From assembly GCA_013816485.1 (NCBI GenBank), contig JACDEI010000021.1, forward strand, positions 1 through 64,000: 64,000 nucleotides of DNA, written 5' to 3'. The notes below the pieces were generated by a model. It made no database searches, was not told the DNA's origin, and saw only the letters and a list, made by a program, of their open reading frames with translations. The DNA is from Planctomycetota bacterium (GTDB lineage: Bacteria > Planctomycetota > UBA11346). Shown here in pieces: positions 33,428-42,066 of the stretch. The position numbers and the translations under genes are program-made. Positions within the stretch are counted from its first letter, which is position 1; each line of letters begins with the position of its first letter.

Positions 33428-33937
33428 ATGACCGCAGATGCCTGGACGCTGATCGACACCGCTGGCCTTGCCACGCTCGACCGTGGCCCGCGTGTCGGCG
33501 TCGCCACCGCGACGAATCTGAGGCGTGCGCTGGCCGGCCATCTTACGGGGGCAGACGAGTCCCAGCGCGACGCCGCCTTGGCGTTGGCGCTGCTCTGGCA
33601 CGACGATCTCGACGGCGCCCATCAGTTATGCCAGGCGCACGAAGGCCACCCGGAGTGCGACTACGTCCACGCCTTGTTGCACCGGCGTGAAGGCGATTTC
33701 GCCAACGCCAAGTACTGGTTCCGCGAGGTCGGCAGCCATCCGGTCTACGCCACGGCGGCCACGGCGGCCTCGACGCTGGGCCTTGCCGCGTTGGCGGCGG
33801 GCGGGCGGTGGCGTCCGGCGGCGATGGTCGATGCCTGCGCGGCAGCGCTCGCGCGCGAGCCCGGCCTGCGTCCGGCGCTCATGCAGATCCAGGCGGCCGA
33901 GTTTCGCGCCCTTGCCGAGCACGCTTTCGCCCGGTGA
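33428..33937 (+). CDS. hypothetical alpha-helical protein
   Basis: A 169-residue soluble protein with Ala-rich helices (ESQRDAALALALLWHDDLDGAHQLC, CDYVHALLHRREGDFANAKYWFREVGSHPVYATA). The helix pairs and the small-residue spacing resemble tetratricopeptide-like repeats, so a protein-binding role is possible. No family was identified with confidence. It is followed after 225 bases by the RLAN/RimK cassette, but the gap is too long to infer an operon. Confidence 0.6.
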   Translation: MTADAWTLIDTAGLATLDRGPRVGVATATNLRRALAGHLTGADESQRDAALALALLWHDDLDGAHQLCQAHEGHPECDYVHALLHRREGDFANAKYWFREVGSHPVYATAATAASTLGLAALAAGGRWRPAAMVDACAAALAREPGLRPALMQIQAAEFRALAEHAFAR

Positions 33938-34162
33938 GGGTGCTGGTGTCAGCAGGCAGGGGGAGCGCCGGAGACAAAGGCCTTTCCTTGGGTCATGCCC
34001 TCTTAGCATCCCGTCGATCGTCCGCCGGCATCCGCTGTTGACGATACCATGGCGCAACAAACCGCTGCTTCGCCCACTCCTCCTGCCAGCCCGACGCCCG
34101 CGCGCGATCGTCGCTCCACTGATGGCGTTTCCGCCAACGGCGCGCCGTCGCGTCCACGAGCA

Positions 34163-34795
34163 ATGACCCAAGCGAATTTCATCATGCCGGCCCTGCCGGA
34201 CGACCTGCGTGCGCAGGGCGTGTTCGTCAACCTCGAAGGTGACTACACCTACCTGGGCGACGGTTACTACCGCAGCATGGAGGCGGAGCATGAAGGCATG
34301 CTCGCCTTCCCTAGTCCGCAGGCGGCGATCGATGCGTACGTGGTGCCGCTCGCCTTGTCGAAAGCGCAGGCCGCGGGCATTCCCATTCCGCAGTGGGAAA
34401 TCGTCAACGATCAGGCGGTCAATCTGGCGCCGCCGCTGGTCGCCTATCCGATCAATCCCTTCCAGGATGAAGGCATCCTCATCGCCGATCACGCCGGCAT
34501 GACCGAAGCCTTCAAGTCGCTGACCATGTCGAACAAGTACGCAGTGGTGTGCCAGGCGATGCAGGCCGATGCGCGCATCGACACCCTGCGTATGGTGCTC
34601 GGAAAATGTCTGAAGCCAGAATATGCCGATCTTGCCGACAAACTCTGGCGCACGTTCCATATCCCGCTCGCGCGGGTGAAGATTATCGTCACGGAGAAGC
34701 AGCATCTCTTCAGCGCCATCCAACCGCTGAAGAAGGAGGAGCTGACGCAGAACGAGAAGGCGATTATCAAAGAGGCGGGACTGTGGAGAGCATGA
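34163..34795 (+). CDS. RLAN (RimK-like ATP-grasp N-terminal) domain protein
   Basis: A 210-residue protein. NLEGDYTYLGDGYYRSMEAEHEGMLAFPS resembles the RLAN domain normally fused to the N-terminus of RimK-like ligases, where the equivalent stretch is a NLxxxYxYxSxGYYxSLxAExxGxxPxPS pattern. Here it is a free-standing gene placed ahead of a matching ATP-grasp gene. The open frame extends 38 codons upstream to ATG 34049 with a Ser/Pro-rich lead, so the start is uncertain. It is separated from the ligase gene by 98 bases containing a long hairpin. RLAN domains have no assigned chemistry; they are thought to present or bind the substrate. Confidence 0.75.
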   Translation: MTQANFIMPALPDDLRAQGVFVNLEGDYTYLGDGYYRSMEAEHEGMLAFPSPQAAIDAYVVPLALSKAQAAGIPIPQWEIVNDQAVNLAPPLVAYPINPFQDEGILIADHAGMTEAFKSLTMSNKYAVVCQAMQADARIDTLRMVLGKCLKPEYADLADKLWRTFHIPLARVKIIVTEKQHLFSAIQPLKKEELTQNEKAIIKEAGLWRA

Positions 34796-34804
34796 TGGCC
34801 GTCG

Positions 34805-34886
34805 CATGTCCGATGTCCGATGTCCGATGTCCGGACAGCACGGGACGCGGACAGCACATCGGACATCGGACATCGGACATCGGACG
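34805..34886. repeat. inverted repeat built from CGATGTC heptamers
   Basis: Three or more CGATGTC units (34808-34833) face inverted CGGACAT units (34860-34885), giving about 26 bp of perfect pairing with a 26-base loop. It lies between the RLAN gene and the ATP-grasp gene, directly ahead of the latter's start. Confidence 0.92.
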
Positions 34887-34893
34887 ATAAGAC

Positions 34894-35814
34894 ATGGCCA
34901 GATTGGCGATCTTCACCGAACGTTACACCATCCGCCGTGCCGTCGAACTGACGGCGCTGACCAACTTCCGCATCGCCGCGGCCAAGCTCGGGCACGATTG
35001 CGACTTCCTCTTCCGCTCGGAGATCATGAACATCCCGCGCTATGACGGGCTGCTCATCCGTGCGCTCACCGATCCGCTGAACACCAGCTATGTCGCTGCG
35101 CGTCTTGCCGAGGTCCACGGCCTGCGCGTGATCGACGAGCCCGACTCGATCATGGTGTGCTGCGACAAGGTGAACATGTACCAGCACCTGATGCGTGCGG
35201 ACGTGCCGATTCCTGACACCTGTTTCCTCACCGAGGACGAGGTGACGATCGAACAGGCCAAGGAATTGTTCGAGAGCTACGGCCGACCGCTGGTGCTCAA
35301 GGCGCCGAACTCGTCCTTCAGCGCCTATGTCGAGAAGGTCCACGACGAGGCCACCTTCGTGAAGGTCGGTAAACGCTTTCTGCGCCGTGCGGATCGCCTG
35401 GTGGTGCAGCAGTACCTGCCGTCATCATTCGATTGGCGCGTCACTATCCTCGACGGCAAGGTGTTGTTCGCGGTGAAGTACGTGATGGCGAAGGGGGCAT
35501 GGAAAGCGCACGACAAGGACACCGAAGGCCGCCCGAACATCTGCGAGGTGGTCGGCGTCGAGAAGAGCCAGATCGATCCGCGCTTGATCGAGGTCGCGCT
35601 TAAGGCCGGCGCCTCCATCGGTCGCAGTCTGTACGGCGTCGATTTGAAAGAGATCGACGGCAGTTTCATGGTCATCGAAGTTAACGACAACCCGAACATC
35701 GATGCGGGGGTCGAGGACATCAAGAATCCCGAGGTTTACCGCAACGTCGTTCGCCATCTCGCCGGGGAACCGTGGGAAGGCTGGTACGAGTTGAAGAGCG
35801 GCGCGAGCGCGTGA
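34894..35814 (+). CDS. RimK-family ATP-grasp ligase
   Basis: A 306-residue protein with the ATP-grasp layout of RimK: DKVNMYQHLMRADVPIPDTCFL, RPLVLKAPNSSFSAYVEKV, VVQQYLPSSFDWRVTILDGKVLFAVKYVM and the metal-binding end KEIDGSFMVIEVNDNPNIDAG with E-x-N. RimK relatives join an amino acid or amine to a carboxylate using ATP, acting on ribosomal protein S6, cofactors or small peptides. The gene starts eight bases after a long hairpin and has no strong ribosome site, so it may be coupled or controlled by folding. A GNAT gene overlaps its stop by GTGA. The acceptor is unknown. Confidence 0.9.
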   Translation: MARLAIFTERYTIRRAVELTALTNFRIAAAKLGHDCDFLFRSEIMNIPRYDGLLIRALTDPLNTSYVAARLAEVHGLRVIDEPDSIMVCCDKVNMYQHLMRADVPIPDTCFLTEDEVTIEQAKELFESYGRPLVLKAPNSSFSAYVEKVHDEATFVKVGKRFLRRADRLVVQQYLPSSFDWRVTILDGKVLFAVKYVMAKGAWKAHDKDTEGRPNICEVVGVEKSQIDPRLIEVALKAGASIGRSLYGVDLKEIDGSFMVIEVNDNPNIDAGVEDIKNPEVYRNVVRHLAGEPWEGWYELKSGASA

Positions 35815-36338
35815 CCCCACGCGTGACGCCCGGCACGGCGTCTTCCGCAGCGCCCGCCGCCAAATCGTTGCGGATGATGGTCGCCGGACCGGCACAACTC
35901 CAGCCGATCATCGAGCTGGAAGCCCGCAGTTTCATCCCTTCCGACCGTTTCGCCCGCGCCACCTGGCGTCACCTGTTGGGGCCGGCGCGGATGCGTGGCA
36001 GTTCGTTGACGCTGGTGGCGCTCAGTGGTGGGCATGTGGTCGGTGCGCTCAACGCACTGCTGCGGCGCGACGGACATACCGCGCGGCTCTATTCCCTGGC
36101 GGTCGACCCGCAGGAACGCGGTCGTGGCATCGGCGGTTTGCTGGTACGCCACCTCGCCAAGCGTCTGCCGCCGGCCTTCACCGTGTTGTCGCTGGAGGTC
36201 CGCCATGACAACGCCGCCGCCCGCGTGCTCTATGAACGGCTGGGATTCACCGTGTTTGAGCACCTGCCCGCTTATTATCCGGATGGCGGCGACGGTGTGC
36301 GACTGCGGGCGTCGCGCGCTGCCGTGCGCCGTGGCTGA
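35811..36338 (+). CDS. GNAT-family N-acetyltransferase
   Basis: A 175-residue protein starting at the GTG of a GTGA overlap with the ATP-grasp gene. The GNAT core is clear: ARLYSLAVDPQERGRGIGGLLVRHLAKRL (acetyl-CoA loop RGRGIGG) followed by LSLEVRHDNAAARVLYERLGFTVFEHLPAYYPDG, which resembles RimI. Coupling with the RimK-like ligase suggests acetylation of the ligation product or of its amino group. RimK-like ATP-grasp and GNAT pairings are known from predicted peptide or amino acid modification systems. The substrate is not known. Confidence 0.88.
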   Translation: MTPRVTPGTASSAAPAAKSLRMMVAGPAQLQPIIELEARSFIPSDRFARATWRHLLGPARMRGSSLTLVALSGGHVVGALNALLRRDGHTARLYSLAVDPQERGRGIGGLLVRHLAKRLPPAFTVLSLEVRHDNAAARVLYERLGFTVFEHLPAYYPDGGDGVRLRASRAAVRRG

Positions 36339-36427
36339 CGCGTGCGCCACGGTGAGACGGCGGCTGGCGAGTTGCGCCCAGGCACTGGCATCACAGGATG
36401 CGCCGCGACGACTTCCCTGGGGGATCC

Positions 36428-36955
36428 ATGCGTTCATCCGTGTTCTGCACCGTCCTGTTGTCTGTGGCCATCCTCGCCGGATGTGGCCGCCGCGCGGAGG
36501 AGACCGTCCAGGCTCCGCCACCCCCGCCGCCCAGCGCCTGGGTTCAGGCCGACAGCGCTAAGGTCGCCGATGAACTGCTGGGCGAGATGGTCAAGCGCCC
36601 GTGGGTCGGCGAGTTCAAGGAACGCACCGGTCGCGTGCCCAAGGTCGCCCTCGGTGCGTTCAGCGATCGTTCCAAGGGTGATGTCGACCTGGCGCTGCAC
36701 CGCGGTGAGCTCGCCCGCGCCCTGGCCGCCGGTGGTGTGGTCCAGGTGCTCGACACCACCGAGGGGGCCGACTTCCTGCTCAAGGGTGCGGTCGGCTCGA
36801 ACGACGGCACCGACGGCGAGATCCCGGTCAAACGCTACCAGATCGACCTGACCCTGGTCGATGCCAAGACTGGTGATGTGGCCACCCCGTCCCTCTCGAT
36901 TGAGAAGCAGAAAGACGACCGCGCGCTGCCGGCCACCCCGGCCCCGGCTCCCTGA
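36428..36955 (+). CDS. LpoB-like lipoprotein
   Basis: A 175-residue protein with a lipobox signal (MRSSVFCTVLLSVAILAGCG) and a Pro-rich stalk (QAPPPPPPSAW). The domain VPKVALGAFSDRSKGDVDLALHRGELARALAAGGVVQVLD, with YQIDLTLVDAKTGDVATPS further on, matches the LpoB family, outer-membrane lipoproteins that activate peptidoglycan synthase PBP1B; members are also annotated as FlgO/CsgG-related. A GGGGA ribosome site precedes the ATG. Two secreted-protein genes and a beta-propeller lipoprotein follow in the same direction. No partner PBP is present here. Confidence 0.82.
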   Translation: MRSSVFCTVLLSVAILAGCGRRAEETVQAPPPPPPSAWVQADSAKVADELLGEMVKRPWVGEFKERTGRVPKVALGAFSDRSKGDVDLALHRGELARALAAGGVVQVLDTTEGADFLLKGAVGSNDGTDGEIPVKRYQIDLTLVDAKTGDVATPSLSIEKQKDDRALPATPAPAP

Positions 36956-36980
36956 GCGCGGCCCTGGCTCCCTGAGCGCG
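36941..36980. repeat. 20-nt tandem duplication across a stop codon
   Basis: GCCC(C/T)GGCTCCCTGAGCGCG occurs twice head to tail; the first copy includes the TGA stop of the LpoB-like gene. Confidence 0.95.
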
Positions 36981-37206
36981 GCGCCGCTAGGCCCCAGCAG
37001 GCCAGCCCAAGCGTCACCGCCGCAGTGGCCTGGGTGTGGATGTGGACACCACATCTAACCCCAGTCACCGTCTGATGCACCGCGCGGACAGCCTTTGTTC
37101 GCCCGCCTTGTCGGCACCCCCCACCCATCTAGTGTCGCCACTCCCAGTGGCAGCCCGCAGGCCCGTTGTCGGGTCCAAGGCTGCGACCATTTCGAGAGGA
37201 GCCGCT

Positions 37207-38394
37207 ATGCGCCGTCTGCGCATCAGCTCAATCACCCAAGCCGTCGTCGCGTTCATTGCGACCGCGGGGAGCTTTGCCCTGACTGGAGTTGCGCCGCAGC
37301 TCCAGGGTGCGGAGGTGGCCGAGTTCGGCACTCCGAACCAGGAGTATCTCGACCAGAAGGCCGAGCTTGAAAAGCTCGTCCAGTCGCGCGACACCGATCT
37401 CTACGAGCTCAATTTCGAGCCGCTGATGATGGATGAGGTCTCGCTCAAGGACAAGACCGGCAAACTGCAAGTCTACACCTACCTGACCTTCCGACTGCGC
37501 AACGAGATCAAGGACGCGACCAAGCCGACGATCGCCAAGCCCAGCCGTTACAACGAGATCCTCAAGGCCATCACCGAGCAGTACGAATACGCCAAGGTCG
37601 ATGGCGCGAAGCTCGCGGTCGATGGTGTTGTTGGTGCCGACGGTGTGATCGTCGATCGTGAAGACCTCAAGCCGCGCACGCGCAAGGTCAACATCACCGT
37701 GATCGCCTACAACGAACACGGCACGCGCATCCAACTGCTCGACGAACCGGTCGGCAGCGGCGTGCAGAACGATTTCAACTTCCCCGACTACGGCGAGCTA
37801 TCGCGCGATGCGGTGCTCAAGCGCGTGCGCGAAGAGGTCGAAGAGGTCGCCCAGCGTCGTTTGCTGACCGTCGACGAACTGCGCATCAAGGAACTGCCGC
37901 CCTACGACGCGACCAAGCGCGATGAAGAAGGCGTCGCCGAAGGCGAAGCCTTCGGCGTGGTGCTGTTCAACCGCTTGAGCGTCTACGGCGACAAGATCAC
38001 CGTCGAAGTGCGCGGCCTGTCGAACAAGTTCCGCATCCGTGCGCCGGAATCCAAGCCGGACGAGGTCGGCAATTACGTCGGATCACGTTTCATGCGCCGC
38101 GTCTATACGCTGCGCTACGTGCGTCCGGGCGACGAATACTTCCGCCACCTCGACGAGTACGAACTGGTCAAGGGCGGCTGGGAATGGGTCAACACCTTCC
38201 AGCGTTTGCACCAGCGCAAGTCGATCGCTTACGCCAAGTACTTCCTCAACAACATCACTGACACCAAGGACGTGCGCCAGCCGAAGGTCGAAGAAGAGCT
38301 GTGGGAGTACTACGACGCCGTGCGTGCGGCCAAGTCGGATGCCGGCGACAAGCTGCCGGACCTCAAGGCCACTCTCAAGGAGCGCACGGAGTAA
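37207..38394 (+). CDS. secreted protein, hypothetical
   Basis: A 395-residue protein with a signal-like N-terminus (MRRLRISSITQAVVAFIATAGSFALTG) and a GAGAGGAGC ribosome site. The mature part is charged and mixed alpha/beta (DTDLYELNFEPLMMDEVSLKDKTGKLQVYTYLTFRLRNEI, RVYTLRYVRPGDEYFRHLDEYELVKGGWEWVNTF). No domain was recognised. It lies between the LpoB-like and beta-propeller lipoprotein genes and probably belongs to the same envelope set. Confidence 0.75.
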   Translation: MRRLRISSITQAVVAFIATAGSFALTGVAPQLQGAEVAEFGTPNQEYLDQKAELEKLVQSRDTDLYELNFEPLMMDEVSLKDKTGKLQVYTYLTFRLRNEIKDATKPTIAKPSRYNEILKAITEQYEYAKVDGAKLAVDGVVGADGVIVDREDLKPRTRKVNITVIAYNEHGTRIQLLDEPVGSGVQNDFNFPDYGELSRDAVLKRVREEVEEVAQRRLLTVDELRIKELPPYDATKRDEEGVAEGEAFGVVLFNRLSVYGDKITVEVRGLSNKFRIRAPESKPDEVGNYVGSRFMRRVYTLRYVRPGDEYFRHLDEYELVKGGWEWVNTFQRLHQRKSIAYAKYFLNNITDTKDVRQPKVEEELWEYYDAVRAAKSDAGDKLPDLKATLKERTE

Positions 38395-38408
38395 TCCGCC
38401 GCTGACTG

Positions 38409-38729
38409 ATGCCCGTGGCGACCAAGGAACATCCTCCCGTGAGCAGCCCGCTCGATGTCAGCCAGTCGCCGGCAGCGGTGTTCGCTGGCCTCGACGCGGC
38501 GGTGCAGCGGTTGGTGGTGATCGCCTACACGCTCTACGGCGGCAATTGGGACGACTGTGCCGAGGATCTGAAACGCCGTGCCGGTGGTCAGCCCTACCTC
38601 TACCGCTTGAAGATTGATCTCGACGATGCGCCCGGCTGGCTGGCGCGGCTCAAGGAATACGAACAGGCGCGCGGCGAGCGATTCACCGCCGTGGCCAAAG
38701 ATGCAGACCAGGACGCAAACAGGACGTGA
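38409..38729 (+). CDS. small soluble protein, hypothetical
   Basis: A 106-residue protein (MPVATKEHPPVSSPLDVSQSP...) with a helical core VFAGLDAAVQRLVVIAYTLYGGNWDDCAEDLKRRAGG. It fits between two secreted-protein genes with gaps of 14 and 16 bases, which supports a real gene in an operon. No known motif was seen. Confidence 0.65.
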   Translation: MPVATKEHPPVSSPLDVSQSPAAVFAGLDAAVQRLVVIAYTLYGGNWDDCAEDLKRRAGGQPYLYRLKIDLDDAPGWLARLKEYEQARGERFTAVAKDADQDANRT

Positions 38730-38745
38730 AAAAGGATCTCCACTG

Positions 38746-40251
38746 ATGTCGACCTCGACCCACTCCCGCCTCTCCGGTCGTTTCGGAGCAGCCACCGCCT
38801 CGGTTTTCCTTGTCGCCACCCTGGCCGTGCTCAGCGGTTGTGGCGGCAGTGATCGCGACGACGCCCCGGCGCCTAGGCCGGCGGACAAGTCGGCCAAGGG
38901 TTCGACCGCATCGGCGGCTGCGAGCGTCAAGGCCAATGCCCCTGGCGCGGTGCGCAAACTCAAGGACACCTCCTTTGAGCATTCGTGGGACCTGCAACTG
39001 CCCAAGCGCATCCGCAATGCCTGGATCAGCCCCGAACTGCCGGACATCATCTTCTTCCAGATCGTCGATACCTACGAGATCTACGCGGTCGATGCCTACA
39101 GCGGCAACACCCGGTGGGTCACGCCGGCCTTCGACAAGCCCGCCCGTCTGCTGCCGGGCGCCAGCCGCTCGACGGCGATTAACCGTCAGGGCGAGTCGGT
39201 CACCGACGATCGCATCTGGGTCATCGCCGACGACACGCTGTTCAGCTTCGACGCGGTCTACGGTCAGGTGGTCTGGCGTTGGCAGTTGCCGTTCTCGCCC
39301 TCGACCAGCCCGATGGCGGTGGGTGCCGATGCGACCCAACGGGTGTTCATCGGTGATTGGGAAGGCCGTCTGCGTGTGGTCACCAACCACCCGGATAAGG
39401 GCTTCCCCTACGTGTTGTGGCAGTGGAATCTGCTCCAGCCGCTCAGCGCGGAGCCGGTCAACCACGAAGGTCTGGTCTATGTCGGCGACCACTCCGGCAA
39501 GGTGCACTGCTTCAAGCTCGATCGCGATCTGGTGTGGTCGTTCGACACCGGCGCCGCGGTCTACGGCTCGGTGCTGACGCGCGGGCGCACGCTCTACGTC
39601 GGCAACGACAACAACACGCTGTATGCCCTCAACCGCCTGTCGGGCGAGCGTATCGGTGCGTTGTACATGAATGGCGCGATCAAACGCGCGCCATTCGCCT
39701 TTGATGGCGAACCGGGCCGCATCTACGTGTGGGTCGAGGCCAGCAACGAGAAGGCCGCGGGCCTCTACGCGATCAAGACCCAGTCGGACACCGTGCCGTT
39801 CACCGAGCCGACCAGACATCCGCTCGAAGTGGAGCGTCTCGGTGTCGAGTGGTTCGCACCGCAGTTCGACCGCTTGGTCGGTTCGACGCCGGAGCACCTG
39901 TTCGTCACCAAGGGTGACAGCACGGTGATCCACGCCCTCCACCGTGCCACCGGCAAGGTCATGTGGAGCTGGGACACCAACGAACTGCATCAGGCGTACG
40001 TCGATGAGCGTGGGCGCAAAGATCCCCGCGATGCGGTGTTCGTCGCCCAGTACCACGACCGTCGTGACCAGAACCGTTCGCTCTACACCGCGGACGACAC
40101 CGGCCACATCATCGCCTTCCGCGTTTTCGGCGACAAGCCGGGTGATCCGCTGACCGGTGCCAGTGCGGTGAAACGTGCGGCGGCCAAGTCGGCGGAGAAA
40201 CCCGCTGCCGCTGGCGACGCGGCCAAGCCGGAAAAAGCGCCCGAGAACTGA
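38746..40251 (+). CDS. PQQ-like beta-propeller lipoprotein (BamB-like fold)
   Basis: A 501-residue protein starting MSTSTHSRLSGRFGAATASV with a lipobox ending LSGCGG. The repeated blades IYAVDAYSGNTRWV, FSFDAVYGQVVWRW, VHCFKLDRDLVWSFDTGAAVYGS and LYALNRLSGERIGALYM are the PQQ-type WD-like propeller repeats of BamB and of quinoprotein-like scaffolds. No PQQ-binding catalytic residues are evident, so it is likely a scaffold or binding protein in the outer-membrane or periplasm. A perfect terminator hairpin follows the stop. Confidence 0.85.
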   Translation: MSTSTHSRLSGRFGAATASVFLVATLAVLSGCGGSDRDDAPAPRPADKSAKGSTASAAASVKANAPGAVRKLKDTSFEHSWDLQLPKRIRNAWISPELPDIIFFQIVDTYEIYAVDAYSGNTRWVTPAFDKPARLLPGASRSTAINRQGESVTDDRIWVIADDTLFSFDAVYGQVVWRWQLPFSPSTSPMAVGADATQRVFIGDWEGRLRVVTNHPDKGFPYVLWQWNLLQPLSAEPVNHEGLVYVGDHSGKVHCFKLDRDLVWSFDTGAAVYGSVLTRGRTLYVGNDNNTLYALNRLSGERIGALYMNGAIKRAPFAFDGEPGRIYVWVEASNEKAAGLYAIKTQSDTVPFTEPTRHPLEVERLGVEWFAPQFDRLVGSTPEHLFVTKGDSTVIHALHRATGKVMWSWDTNELHQAYVDERGRKDPRDAVFVAQYHDRRDQNRSLYTADDTGHIIAFRVFGDKPGDPLTGASAVKRAAAKSAEKPAAAGDAAKPEKAPEN

Positions 40252-40278
40252 TCGGCTCTAGGGCTGCTTGCCCGACGC

Positions 40279-40308
40279 AAAAACCCCTGGCATCAGCCAG
40301 GGGTTTTT
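40279..40308. terminator. rho-independent terminator, bidirectional
   Basis: AAAAACCCCTGGC (40279-40291) pairs perfectly with GCCAGGGGTTTTT (40296-40308) around ATCA, giving a U run in both directions. It serves the beta-propeller gene and pyruvate kinase, which converge here. CTTTTG repeats follow. Confidence 0.95.
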
Positions 40309-40348
40309 GCTTTTGCTTTTGCTTTTGCTGAGCCTGGGTGCGCGTCGG

Positions 40349-41830
40349 TCAGATCTGATGCACCTTGATGGTGTTGGCACCGGTCGACGACAGACCGCTG
40401 ATGACCACCACGGTGTCGCCTTCCTTGAAGATATCGAAGCGCAGGCACTCTTCGGTCGCCTTCTCCAGCAGGTCGTGGAGGTTGTCCAGGTACGGGATAA
40501 GCACGGGAATCACGCCCCAGAACAGGCTCATCTGCCGCCACGTGCGTTCATCATAGCACAGCGCGACCATCGGGATGTTGCCGCGGCGTTTCGACAGCAG
40601 TAGGGCCTTCTCGACGCCGTTGCTGAGGATCATCACGCCATTGGCGTTGATCTCACGCGAGAGGTAGTCGGCCGCACCGGTGAACGCGAAGGAGAACGGA
40701 TTCACCGCCGAGCTGCGGCGGTCGAGCTCCATCGTCGGCATGTACGGACTCTTCTCGGCCTCGGCGGCGATGCGGGTCATCTCCGCCACGGCTTCGACCG
40801 GGTATTTGCCCGAGGCGGTTTCGCCCGAGAGCATCACCGCATCGCTGCCGTCGAAGATCGCGTTGGCCACATCGCTGGATTCAGCGCGTGTCGGGATCGG
40901 GCTCTCGATCATCGATTCGAGCATCTGCGTGGCGGTGATCACCAGCTTGCCCATGCGGTTGGCTTTGGTGATCAGATCCTTCTGCACCACCGGTAGACGC
41001 TGGGTGCTGATCTCGATGCCGAGATCACCGCGCGCTACCATGATGCCGTCAGTCTCCTGGAGGATCTCGTCGATGTTGTCCACCGCCTCGGGTTTCTCGA
41101 TCTTGGAGATCACCGGAATGTCGCGGCCCGATTCGGCGATGCGGTTCTTGAGGTTGCGCACGTCGCGTGCGGTGCGCACGAAGCTCAGCGCGATGTAGTC
41201 GACATCGTTGGCGATGGCCCAGGCGAGATCCGCCTTGTCCTTCTCGCTGATCGACGGGGTCGAGACCTTCACGCCAGGAAGGTTGATGCCCTTGTTGCTC
41301 TTGAGCCAGCCACCCACCAGCACGGTGCCGTGAATGTCATCGCCATCGACCTTGTCGACCTCGACGCGCATGCGCCCATCGTCGATCAGCATGACGTTGC
41401 CCTTGACCACATCGCGGGCGAGTCCGTTGTAGGTGGTGCCGACGCGTTTAGCGGTGCCCTCCGGACAATCGGCGACGGTGATCACCACCTGATCGCCGAC
41501 TTTCCATTCGACCGGCTGGTTGTCCTTCAGGCGGCCAGTGCGGATCTTCGGGCCCTGGAGGTCGGCCAGTATCGCGACCGGACGCTCCAGTTCCTTGCTG
41601 ATGCGGCGGATGAGCGTCAGGCGCGCGAGGTGGTCGCTGTGGTCGCCGTGGCTCATATTCAGGCGTGCAAGGTTGATGCCCGCCTGGAACAACGCGCGCA
41701 TGACCTCTTCGCTGCTCGATGCCGGACCGAGGGTGGCGACGATCTTGGTGCGCTTGCGCGTTCGCTTGGTCAACTGGTGCTGTTGCAAGGACTGGGTGCC
41801 GGCGGTGAAGACGCGGGTATCGATGGGCAT
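40349..41830 (-). CDS. pyk: pyruvate kinase
   Basis: A 493-residue enzyme with all hallmarks: RTKIVATLGPASSS, INLARLNMSHG, ILADLQGPKIRTG, VISKIEKPEAVDNIDEI, the active-site block GIMVARGDLGIEI and ATQMLESMIESPIPTRAESSDVANAIFDGSDAVMLSGETASGKYPVEAV. It converts phosphoenolpyruvate and ADP to pyruvate and ATP, the last step of glycolysis. The length is near the usual 470-490, so ATG 41830 is reasonable. It is followed by the terminator hairpin at 40279. Confidence 0.97.
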   Translation of the reverse strand: MPIDTRVFTAGTQSLQQHQLTKRTRKRTKIVATLGPASSSEEVMRALFQAGINLARLNMSHGDHSDHLARLTLIRRISKELERPVAILADLQGPKIRTGRLKDNQPVEWKVGDQVVITVADCPEGTAKRVGTTYNGLARDVVKGNVMLIDDGRMRVEVDKVDGDDIHGTVLVGGWLKSNKGINLPGVKVSTPSISEKDKADLAWAIANDVDYIALSFVRTARDVRNLKNRIAESGRDIPVISKIEKPEAVDNIDEILQETDGIMVARGDLGIEISTQRLPVVQKDLITKANRMGKLVITATQMLESMIESPIPTRAESSDVANAIFDGSDAVMLSGETASGKYPVEAVAEMTRIAAEAEKSPYMPTMELDRRSSAVNPFSFAFTGAADYLSREINANGVMILSNGVEKALLLSKRRGNIPMVALCYDERTWRQMSLFWGVIPVLIPYLDNLHDLLEKATEECLRFDIFKEGDTVVVISGLSSTGANTIKVHQI

Positions 41831-42066
41831 GGGCGGGAGCCTAGGTCGGGGAACGGGGGGGCAAACTGGTCAGACCTGTTGACGTGGAAATAGCGCCAGT
41901 GGGCTGGTGCTCAGGATGACAGGCTTCGCGGGAGGGGCATGCTGCATCTTTCTGCTGGGTGCGACAGCATTGACATCCCCTGGAGCGGCTGGACACGACC
42001 GTGTGGCGTCGATAGTCCCCGCCGCGCCCGCTGTCGGGTGCCGACCGTTCCGCCCTGGGAGTCTCC

